Source: Ascaris suum (taxonomy: Eukaryota > Nematoda > Chromadorea > Rhabditida > Ascarididae). From it: a stretch of 64,000 nucleotides of DNA. The notes beneath the pieces are model-generated. The model searched no databases, was not told where the DNA came from, and saw nothing but the letters and a program-made list of their open reading frames with translations. The stretch spans positions 7,084,826 to 7,148,825 of the forward strand of contig CM024187.1 in the NCBI GenBank assembly GCA_013433145.1, read 5' to 3'. Below are positions 24,301-36,300 of the stretch, piece after piece. Each line of letters begins with the position of its first letter. The first letter of the stretch is position 1. The translations under genes and the position numbers were made by a program.

Positions 24301-27300
24301 AGTATCGATTTTGGTTAATATTTATATGTCATACGGTTAATAATATGTATTTCGGTTAGTCAGCATGGTTCTTTTAAGGAAGCAGGAATTTCGAACAAGT
24401 TTTATCATCAGACAGCATAAAGAATTACGTGATAAAAATGTGATACACACGAATGAATATGATGAGACGTGTGTAACGGTAGTATGCACTAACTGTGTTT
24501 CTCAACAGCAAAGCAGAGCTAAGAAGCACGGAATACTGCAGAAATTCTTGTATGAGTTACATAGCTTTCGATTCAGCGAAAACATAATTTTGGGCTAAAT
24601 TAAAGCCCTTGAAAATTCACGCTACAGTAAGTCCATTCCATGCTGTCTACATTTTTGAATACTTGGATATATGTTGCCCAACTAGCCTGCGAATAAATTT
24701 TGAGTTTTCCAATTCATCCTTTAATGCGTGCACTCCAACCCTCTTCTCGGTCAGCCCACACTCTAACAAACCCCGGGAATTTAAGGCGCTATAAAACTCG
24801 CTGCGTTCAGCAACATAGTTATTTGATGGTTGCTAATGGTCTGGATGTGCAAGAGATTTTCTTGCCCAAATTTATAAATCTTCAGACATTGGGAACCCTA
24901 TTCACCCAAGAAATTTTTGTTGGAAAACTCATATTTCGGAAATGCGCTTAAATTGCTGTCTCAATAGTTTAAAGTGAAACGACGTCCGTCGTAGTGCGTA
25001 GTTGTGATTCAAATTCACGAGGAAGCGCCAATCTAATCGCTCGTACCGACCCTTCATGATCAGTAAGTATAGACCATTTTTGTCTCAACCTTCTAATTAT
25101 CCCTCACAAAATCTAGCAGAAAATACCCACGAGGCATATCGTCTCTGCATACATAACTCTCATGTCGCTTTATCATTTTCTGCCACTTTTCGTCGCCCGA
25201 AAAATTGCTAAATAAAGTTTCATGTTGGTTAAGCATTCAGTGATAAGATGAAACGTTTGTTTAAGCAGTTTGTTTACAGTGACGTTGTTGTTTTCCCTTT
25301 TCACTTAAATTAACTGGTAACTTCTCATTTTTGCCAGCAGAGGGGGCTTTTATTTCTACTGCTGATAGTTTTGATAAACACACGAACGCGGCGCAAGCGA
25401 AAGTTGCTCTGTAGGCAGAAACGAAGGTTGAAATGCGCTATTTGGAAAGAGGTTCTTTTATGTAAACCAGAAAAACGTCTATTAGATTTTGATGTTGAAA
25501 GTTTTTTTCTTATTTCGACCGTATTGGACGTCTTTCCGTTCACAGCGGTCACATTTGGATCGGAACCAACTTTTTTGTGACTTCGGTTCTTCTGGTACTT
25601 GCCAAAACCCAATTTCTGCACCGATTTCTTAGGGTCTTTTATGGTCTTTAGATGAACCAGCCATCAGCAGGGAAAGTGCTTCTTCAGACACGCCTCCGGA
25701 TTAGAGCAAGAATTTTCATTGTGCTTTTTTTATTAGCTTGTCTCCATCACCGACCATTAAGTATCACTCTTTCAATGCGGAGGGGATTGGACTCGTGGTT
25801 AATAGAAGCGCTGTTTTAGGGTGTCTTGCATTTCTGCCATGTTGGTAATTCATAGGTAGTGCTTATGACCTCATTTTGCCACATCAGCAATGAATAGTGC
25901 TGAGAGGGCACATTCAGTCATTCATGTCAAGATTGAGGCCTGTTAAACTCAAAATTTTCAATTTTCTGCAATTCTGAAGAAATATTCAGATCGACGCAAT
26001 GAATTTGCTCACTAACTTTGATAACATTTCGCGAAACGTCAACTCTTTATCAAAATCTAGGCAAAGTTTTTTTGTGTCACAATGACCTGAACTATCAATG
26101 CAGGCATATTCCGTTAGCGCATATATTCTTATACTCATAACGCGTCATTATCCGTTAGCACCCGAAAAGCCATCTTTTTCTAAGTTTTCCATTTTACATT
26201 TGTCTATCTATACGATATCTTCCTTGGAAAAATTTTGCACATTTCATTCTCTTGTGAAATGCGAATTTTATTGAAGAAGCGCCCTGCTAGCTATAAGTGT
26301 CATTAACTTTAACAGTTTTGTGCTGTACTCCCAGACAACAGTTAATTGTATTGAGAACTTTTAGGGTGAAGCTGCCACCGTCAGAAGTTGTGTACGGTGG
26401 TGATTCCCTGCCTCGTAAGGTTGCTACAACTATCGAGAGCGCACAGGTGTGAAATGTTCTTTCTTGCGTTCTTTGTTTTCTTGATACCCTAACTGTTGCA
26501 TTTGTTACCGGCAACTGAAGGTGGCTGTGAAAGCACCTTGATGTATTTAAGGTTTTTGCTGGCACCGTCCCTCAGCTTGATCGTCCGTGCTTTGTTATGG
26601 TTCGTCTTTTGGACGCCCAACGTATGCCGGAGGTCGTTGATGGTGCTGCGCTGGTTAGATTCGTCTTCGTTCTTCTTGGCCCTGCTATTGTCGACCTCAG
26701 CTACTATGAGATGGGGAGATCCATTTCTACACTTATTGCTGACAAGGTAATGTTTCTTGATTTTAAGCAAAAGATTAGAATCTGAAGCATTCGCTTGTGA
26801 GATGTTTCTTCTAGCGCGGTTCTTGTTCGTTCTCAAGTCTTTAAAATTTTTTGCCGGAAAGATTTATACATATGGCAGAGAATTGCTGTGGACGCTATTA
26901 CTTATGAAGCTCATTGCTGTAGCTTCTAACGGGTTATAATCAGAAGTTCGTTGGCTTCATAGTGAAGGAGCATTTCATACCTCTGTCACTATAGCTGCTC
27001 TCTGCTATCGATAAAAGCTGTTCAGTCTTTTTTCTAGAATATGCCTTTCTGAACGTTTTCGACTTATTAGGACGCCTCTGGCATTTAGTTCGTATCTGAA
27101 TGACGAAACCAGAAGCCTGATGCGAAATTAAATACTGTGACGTGGAAGTAAATTTGTACTTTCGGCGCTTAAAACAACAACTCGTCTTATCGACCGGTTA
27201 TTGTCCGATTGACGCTTCTATGCCGTTCTCATCGAAGCAAATATTGACCTGTGCTATATCTGCTCGGCGGAATTGAGGCACTGCACTGTTGTAGTCTTTC

Positions 27301-30300
27301 GACAAAACTCAAATCGTTAACTCTTTCCTTGAGCTGTTCCGTGTCGGTTGTTCTGGTTTTATCGCTTGCTTAGTTTTGGCCGTTTACTTCGAACTTAGCA
27401 ACGAGGTGTTCTGCAATCAGTGCCACTTGAAGCATTAGCCCTTGAACTGGCATCGAAAACCACTTCTTCGACAGACAGTGTTTGTCCTGGCTGTGCACCA
27501 TTTAAACTGAGAGTCCTCTCTTCATGTTTGACCTCTCAAGCATTGCTTCGTTTTGGATAATGAATGTCAGATGAGTGGATCGTCTTAAACTCATGAAATG
27601 CAATTCGCGAGTGATTCTCTGTTTTGCTTAGTACTTGAAGGTTGCATCTATTATTTTATGTTCCATGGTAGTTTATACCATAGGTATCTAGACGACTCTT
27701 AATAGCATGATTGGGATACCTATGGTATTAATTGCACTTATGTATTGTCCTTCAACGCATTCTCTCTATTTAGTGAGGATTTTAACGATCACTGCTATGC
27801 GTTCGAGTTATACTATTGAGAATAATAACGCACTAGTTGCTCGTATAATCGAAAACTTGTACGGTTTAACGTCCTTTTCAGTTTGTCTCAAAATTTACAA
27901 CAACTCGCCGCTCTCTTCGCTTTCACTTCCATATATCTAAAGTCATAAGCTGTCATGGTTAGTTTTCCCTTCAGTGATTCAATCACCTAGTGCAAAGGGT
28001 TTTAGTGGCGTCCGTGTTATTTCTTCTTTATGATCCCTATATTTTAGTAAATCTTTGCTCCGTAATGCCATGACGCAGTAATACTTGAAGCATAAGGAAA
28101 GGTGAGTGATCGCGAGAGACGGCAGCAGTAGTGCAGCGAGGAAGCCACACAAGGTGCTCTTTGAACATGCACAGGATGCCCTCTGTCGCAGTCCTTCATG
28201 CATGCTGATGCTTCGACAAGCCATCATCATCATGCTGTATGTGGCGAGCAGCATAGAACTGTATTTTGATCTAGTTGATAACTGCAGGACCATGTAAAAG
28301 CATGAGAGAACATATTTGCGTATAGCGCAGTTAATTGTTTTGAAAATCTTTACCGTTGACTTGCAAAATCGTTCAAAACTTTATGGAAGCGAGCACCTGC
28401 AAACGTTAATTCGAGGAGGAAATATGAATAATAGGGTGGACGTGAAAGAGGGAAGGGACAGAACGAATACTTAGGCAAGAATCACAGCAGGGAAAGCGAG
28501 ATGTCTGCCAAATGTGCAATTAGCAGGAAGAAAAATGAGATGAAGTATGAGGTAGGAAAGTAGAGATGGCAGAAATAAGAAAGAGGTCTATGTAAACAAT
28601 GGTCAAGTGAAAAATTCTGCATGCAAACAGGGCGGAATGCAGTTGATTAAATTTGTGACACTAGAATGATGTGAAGAGGTGAGGTTCGGAACAGCCGCTA
28701 ACGGTGGAGCGCTGATAGTAAATAAGAAGATACATTAACCTTGATCTTCAACGTGTACTGCAATATTAAGAGCGTGGAAACTGTGGGGTCCGGTGATATG
28801 CTCTGCCATGGGGCAGTCCGTATGAGAAGGCAGCAGAGAGGATCCAAAAAACACGAACGCATTTAGAGAGAAATCTGCTTATCTCACCCAGCTAAACAGT
28901 ATAGGCTGTATTTGTGACCTGGAGTTTTAAACTCCGGTCACGGCATTGTTAAGCTTCTGCCTCACTAGGTCTCAGTTGGCTCGTTCCTGTGACTGCAAAA
29001 TGGCGTCAAGAATCGGTATGCTTGTGTCTTTTCCCCAACATAAGAGAAGGCTTTGTTGTGCCTGCCTTTGAAAAGAACAAAGTAGTAATGAAACTTCATC
29101 CATCCGATACCGGTCTCCAAACTCCTGTAACTCGCTCGACTTTCCGCATCGCTGTCAATGTCCAACACGGTGTGCGGCAGTCGGCTGCTGAAGAATAAGA
29201 CATACACTACGGAGCGATTTGTCTTCACGTTCTTCAGTTCTCACATTCTATAATTTGGTTAAAACGCAGTGATGCGACTTTAATCTTGGTGCCGCAGAGA
29301 CCAGTTAACACTTTACCTGTTCAATTATACACCGCATCTAGTTTCGACAGCTCTCCTGAATGCATGTCTTGCATTTGCTAGCTACTCACCACTAGCATCA
29401 AACTTTTTTCTTTTCCTCCTCAAACATACAGCTAACTTCTTATCTCATTCACATTGATAGTAAGTCTCCCAACCCGAAGATTTGTTTTGCGAGCTGCAAC
29501 ATGGAATCTTTCTCTCTCTTCACAAAGTCTCTCATGAGATTTCGTTTCTTGGGCGGTTATTTAAATTCTAGGGTGGCAGCTCTGCACTTCTACCTGCTTG
29601 TATGCATCGCGCTGTGCGCTGCCTCAATATTTAATATTTGTTTTACGTCGTTCTTATGCAGATGAATTAGAGATACGTCTATATTCATTCCATTAGATCC
29701 TAACTTGACGTCTTGCTTATGATCCACCTGGAAAATCATTTCCTTCATCTTATTGCTGTTCTCCACATATGCTGTCCATATAATACACTTGTTGCAATTC
29801 TTTCCGAACGTGGTTTCTGCAATCTTTTTCACAGTCCAACATTTGGGACCGTCTCATTCACTCGACAGTGCAAATTCCAACTGCTGGTTCTCTAATCTTA
29901 CTCAACCTCTATGTTTGTACAAATGACAACCATTTTTGTACTTTTTGATATAGTAGACTTTGCACTTCCCACAACCTTGTCCATTCAACATCAGCTCATT
30001 CCCCATCCATCAAGCGATAATTTTGTAATCTCATCTATACGATCAGCTGTGTTCCTGTGAACTTTCCCTCTTCCATCGCTTCTCCGTGCGCCCATGACAG
30101 TTTTACATCGCAGTCGTTTTTGTCTTCACTCCCGCTGATATCATGGTCAGTCTGTTATCCCTATTGATTTAAGTCCGCTTGGCGTTTGAGGTATCTCTGT
30201 GACTGATCGTCCAGCGAAATGATGTATGAAGTAGTCGTAGTGCATGCAAAACTTTTGTTGGTGTTCCTCACATCAGTGATAAATTTACTGGTGTCGATAT

Positions 30301-33300
30301 TTCACTAGTAACTCCGGCCTACCTGTAAAGGTTGTTGAACTCATCGCCGAAAACATGCGACCTTCCTGCTCACTATGGTATCTCTGGCTGCCCTTATTAC
30401 AATACTCTTAAAGTAAAGTCGATGACTATTATTATTAAATATTAATCACTTTTGGGCAAAAGTTTTGTTCACTTTTCTTGTTGCCGTGCCAGTTGGTAGC
30501 AGCTGAACGTCTCTTGATGAAACAGAAATATCAACTGAATATTGATAGTATTTTAAGAGTGAAACAACAGTGGCACTGAAAACGCTCTAGTGAATATGAT
30601 TAGTGCAAGCTAGCAGAACTTCACTATCAGCATAAGCCTGCATCCTTCATGCTGTTAAATCATCAGCAACCTTTGAGGGAGGGAAAGCAGGCGGAGATAT
30701 TAATGCTACAGTAAAATGCAAACAAAAGCAAATTAGATGCACCTAGAAAACACATTGTTTGAAACGCCTGCTAGGTGTTTCTGATTGAGTTTGAGCAATT
30801 CCGAAAATCTTAAAATTCCTAAAGGTGTCTTAAAAGTGGTTTGTATTAGGGCTGGAACATGCGCTTAGCGGTAGGTTCACCAGAAGGCGGGAATGGAGGG
30901 GAGATCGACGTGAGAAATCCCGAGAGAATTGTTCGCCGAGGGTATGTGAGACAACAATAAAGCAAATTTTATGCAGTGTGCTTCATGAACGCTTAAGAGT
31001 TTTACCGTTCAGCTCTTCAGCGATGTTAATAGTGCCGTCTGCAACCTTATATTAGTGAATTTTTGTGTGTGCAATTCGCGTACAAAACTATTATGTACTA
31101 TGCCTCTCTTTCGCCCAATAAGTACGGATAGAACTCCCTACCATAACAAAAGCGATTTATTCCTTGTCTCGCTCTAAGAAAAATCGGGAAATCTTACACT
31201 GGTACTGAAATGCCACAACCCTATGCATACTCACACATAGGTCCACAAGTGTACACGGGCAAACACAAACATGTGCAGGCACACATGCACACACCACACA
31301 CAAATGCAGACGCAGGCAGCCACACCCACACGTGTAAGTTTATATACACACGACATCTTATGTGAAAAAACTGCCTTGCCATCAGCTAATACTCAGATTA
31401 CACGAATTTGCGACCATGCAAGAACATGGTCCTCACAGTGAGCGCGTCACAGCGCGATTAAAGGAACCACAAGGATCGAGCAAAAGCATCATTCGGCGAA
31501 AGAGTCATTGCAACTAGCGAGTATGCAAAAATGCCCCTGGAGTAACACACGTACTAGGCAAGTTCGAGCATCGAATGCTAGTTCAATGAATATTAGATGG
31601 AAGTGAGGAAGGGGAAGATAAAGGAAATGAGGATCATGTGAGTTGAATGAGTGAAAATTTTACGAGGGAGGCAACAAGATCCTTTCTTCCGTGGCGCTTA
31701 CCATTGCATCTGGCAGTACAAATTCATACGCGCAAATGCGGTTGAATACTGCAAAAAATGTGAATGCTGCTGCATCTGAAATAAACATTCCAGCTGTTTT
31801 GCCGGAACTGCTCGAAGTTACAATACGAACTGCTCATTTGTATTGTAACCGGCGTTAATCAAAGACTGAATGAGTTATGAGTAATAGTCAACAAATAAAC
31901 GTTACGGGCGACAAGTCACTGTGCCATTACCACAGAAATGAATTTTGTTTGTTTAGCGCTTATATGTGGTATCCACTAGAATTTGCAATCTGCTTTTGCA
32001 GGCATCTCTCCCCTGTCCAAAATTTTTCTCACAGAATTTGCAGATACTTTATGCTGAATGAAAAGAGAGATAAATCTTTCAAAATTTGCTAAGATGCTTT
32101 TATTGAGGCGAAACTTTTTTAATCGCAATAGAATCAACCTGGAGAATTCTTGCTCGCGGAAGACCTGGAATTGATCACGTCGTAAAGTGGTGAATTATTT
32201 TTTGCAATGATTTCAGAGTTTTGTTCATTGAGGGCGTTGTCAATTTTGGAGGTTTTTTCCTCGATGCAGCATTTAATGTCTCATAGTCTTTTAGAGGCAT
32301 TTACAAAGCGCATCTTGACAATGCGACGGTTGAAAAGATCTCTATACAATTATATTTCACAGACATTGATAGAGTTGACGTTTAAACTTAAACATGAGAG
32401 ATTTCTTCGAATTTCTTTCGAACGATACATTTTTTTTTTTTTTTTTTTTGCTGTATAAATTCAAATTCCAGGTTTCTGCAAAATCTTCTATATCAGGCAT
32501 GTGTCTTCGCGTTCATTTTGAATGCTCTCCTATTTTGCTCGCTTTGAAGGAGTTTTTTTTTCATTATTTGACCTCAGCTGACATATTGCCATTTCCTCTT
32601 TCAGATAATCAGAATTTATCTCAGTATAAGTAAAACCTCTGAATCCACTTCCTAGTTCATTATCCTCTGCGAGTATAGACGTGATATGGAAGTTGATCTA
32701 TACTTGAAATTGGAATCGGTTAGGCTTAAGCTGCAAATACGAATAAGGAGTGCAGATACAAATCTCTGCTGCATAATCCGAGTACTGATTTTTTTCTTGT
32801 CCCTGGCTACCGTAACTTCATTTGTTGAGCTGTCGTAGTAAATGAAGGCGCATCGTGCTTGTTTTGGTATAGGGTTCCTTTTAAGGTGATCACTTTCACT
32901 GTAATCAATTTTAAACTATCAAACAGATTGATAAAGGGAGAATGGAAAACATGGGAGGCAAATGCGGTTTGTGTAGAAGGCCTGTTTGGAAGCGAACGTG
33001 CCCCCAATATTTGCCCCACCCCTCCCCCCCCTCCCCCTCCGCCCTTGCACCGTTGACTAGGTTAACGGTAAAATGCATAAACCGCCGAGTGGAGGAGGAC
33101 GTATTCATGTCTGGTACGCCTTAGGAATGGGAATTGAACTCATCTATCCAATCTCAAGTTACCACGATATAGTTCTTCGCTGTTTCTTTCATCGACATGA
33201 AGTTTTGATGCGGAAAAGTTTTTTGCTCCGCACAGCGATGTTGTAGCTCTTTAGAGGTATATCAGTGACATATACAAGATTGCCTGAGAGACTGTAAAGC

Positions 33301-36300
33301 CGAAAGGGAACGTTAACTATCCACGAAAAAGATGGTAAACTGGCGGCAATTCGTGCGAATGTTCAGTGAGTGGCTCTGACTTTAGCATTGGTGAAAAGAA
33401 TATAAATGAGCACGTTTTACATTTTGATGGGCGAAAACAAAAGCGCCAGTTTCCTAAGGACTATTTAAGACGGTCTCTTCACGACTGTAAATGAATCTTG
33501 CTTTTATTTACGCATATTAATGCTCGCTTCGAAAAAGGAGCTTCTTTATTCATTATGTGGAGTACAGAATTCATTCACTTAATAGTTGCTCTTTTACGCT
33601 TTCACTGTGCCCATATATATGAATCATCAGTGATATTTTTATAAGATGCTGTTATGACAGTATGAATATAGCGTTATATATAATAGTGTAAAGATTTGCA
33701 AATGATGGATTATTTTATGTGCAATGTTTAAGAGTTTCAACAAAATTGCTTATGAGACGAGCGATCGCGCGCAAATCATCGCAGGAATCGATCAGTTTTT
33801 GAACGATTTGGTTGTGATACCGCCAGGCGAAATCAGCAGCAAGCGACTTCTCTCAGGAGATGAAATTAGGAAAGCGCTAAAGAAACGAAACAAACGTAAA
33901 AACATGGAGAATCAACGAGGCTGGTCTTCAACAGTTTTATAAATATGGAGTTCTCTTCTGATCATAGCAAAAGTGACGGCAGTTTCAACGACTAATTTAG
34001 TTTGACGAAAATTTCGAAGATTTGTTCTCTGCTTGGTAAATACGGCCCATCTTATACAAGGAGATTTCAGGTACGGACAACACTTGACATTTAAAGACGG
34101 GCCCTTCTCTTGTAATACAATAGTGTGTTTTGATAGAAACCCCTGCTGTTGTAGTAAAATGTAAAATTGTTTGTTCTCCCCACTATGAAGACTATTAACA
34201 GTGCATTTGCCATTCCTTGCTGGTCATATCTCATTTCCATTGCATAGAAGGCCGTACAGTGCCGAATATCTGGAAGATTCCGTATGAATGAAAGTCTTTT
34301 ACTGAAGAATGCAAAATCATCAGGAGCGATTTCGCGTTGAATTATACAAAAATCGCCTTCCGCAGTTCTTTTAATGCTCGCCGAATTATTGAACCCCATC
34401 GACACTCCGAGTTTCGATGCACTGGTGAGTGGAATATTGCCCTGTACTTCTTTGGCACGTTAAGCATGCAACATTACGTATATGTTACGTTTAAAACTAC
34501 TCCTGCTACGATTAGAACACTGAAACGTTTTTCGTTACCCACTCATGTGACCACTGCGTTGAAAATTACCTATGTCATATACTAGTGAAGTAATTTTCAG
34601 CAGCAGCAGCATCAGTTCAAAGAGAGTACACACCGAGAAGTGGTTCTAGGTCAAGACTGGAAAGTCGCGAAAGAAAATTCCAATATTTCGGTGGTATGGT
34701 TGATGACATTTCAAAACGGCTGCCTTACTACTGGTTAGATTGTCGTTTTCTCGTCGAATTCTGAAGTTTTTATGGTACTGGCACTCCCCATTGTTCGAAT
34801 GGCTGTACTGTTCGACGTTTCACTTACTCTACACCGACTGATCCAGCCGATAGGCCATGGATGGCCGAGTATCAAAGGATGATGTCAAAAATCCCACGGG
34901 TCTATATACAGCTTAACTACTGAATGTTCTGAAGCAGGTGTTAAAGATGGCCGGCCCATCGACTTGTCCGAATTGCTTTGGGCATCCTTTTCATGCTGAA
35001 GCATGGAAATTTCCTCTTGCCAAACACTTTGAGATTGAAAATAAATGTTCACTTTCCATTTACTGTCACTTCTGCAAAGTGAACCGGTATTGTGAGCTTC
35101 AAGCCTGAGTCACTGGATGGTCCACATTTTGCGCTTTATGAATTTCTGCATCGAGTATTCATTTCCTGAGGCTGATAGAAATCGCCGAAAGTCAACGTCA
35201 GTGGTGTAAGGATCTTCATCTTTGGTGCTGGCGCCGCACCCATTATTTACGGAACTCATTGTATTCTATATGATGCTATATCATGTGCGTCGCTAGCTTT
35301 TATTCCAAGCTTTCTATCTATGTGTAAAGAACATTGTACGGGTCTTACTCATTTAAATATCTGTTTGTCAGCAGTTTACATATTTCCTCGCTCTAAGACG
35401 TCGAAGAAAATAGAGACATGCATCATTCATTCTTCACATTGACCCATCCATCAACTCTGAGATGAATTATAGGCATTTAAAGGTGCTAAAAATTTGAAAG
35501 TGTCTTGCGGCCGACCGGATTTTTTCCCGCACCAGTAAAAAAGCGAATTTTTTGCAGAAGATTTGAGCAAGCGATCGGAAGAGTTAAAATATGGAAATCC
35601 TATCTCTCACTTCGTATTATTTATTATAATTTATTAAGCTGATCGGTTAGCTAAGCAGAATGCAAAAGCCATATCGAGTCAGTCTAACTTTTTTTTTCAT
35701 TCAGAAGCTGTTTCAGGACCGACTTTACCGACTCGCTCCGGTTCCAGTGTCTCACCAGCATTGTCTTCATGTTCTTTGCTAGCTTTGCTCCAGCAATCAC
35801 CTTTGGTGGCCTCTTGGGTAGGAGTTTTTTTTTTTTTTAATTTCCGTTATTTAGATGCGTCATGCAATGCTGATTTCTTACTGATGAAACGACAGTCCTT
35901 TGATATAGTCTTATTGCGATTTCAAATTGGATTGGAAATCTCGATTCTCACTCTTATCGAATTCCATAATCTTGCATGATTAAAATGCGTTTTTGATTAG
36001 AAATGATTGTTCTCGCTGTTAAATTCATCACAGGTATTCTTTAGAAGAGTTTGCAGTTTGAACTCACTCAGTCACACATATCTGAAGCCTCAATATCCGT
36101 GCTTCGATCAAATTTTTTGCAAGTAAATATGTTCATTTAGATTGACAACAATATTTTATTGCTATGATTCATAATCATCAGATTATTTTTAAATTCGAAG
36201 CATAAAGGGAATGTACGTGTCTCTGACTTCTTAAGGCAAATATACCGACGAGAAAATTGGAACCATGGAGACTTTACTTGCTCAAAGCATATGCGGAATA

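Larger units (their letters stand above)
26747..33732. other. SLC4 intron 9 (7.0 kb)
   Basis: The largest intron of the gene. No sense-strand coding exon was found. It holds a 14-bp inverted repeat at 27.7 kb, antisense protein-like fragments near 27.2-27.6 and 29.6-30.4 kb, a CA-rich stretch at about 31.23-31.34 kb, a T19-20 run near 32.43 kb and a C-rich tract at 33.01 kb. Confidence 0.7.

Noticed and set aside
26489..26836. 115-codon minus-strand ORF
   Set aside because: Antisense shadow of SLC4 exon 9, which carries the conserved family motifs on the plus strand.
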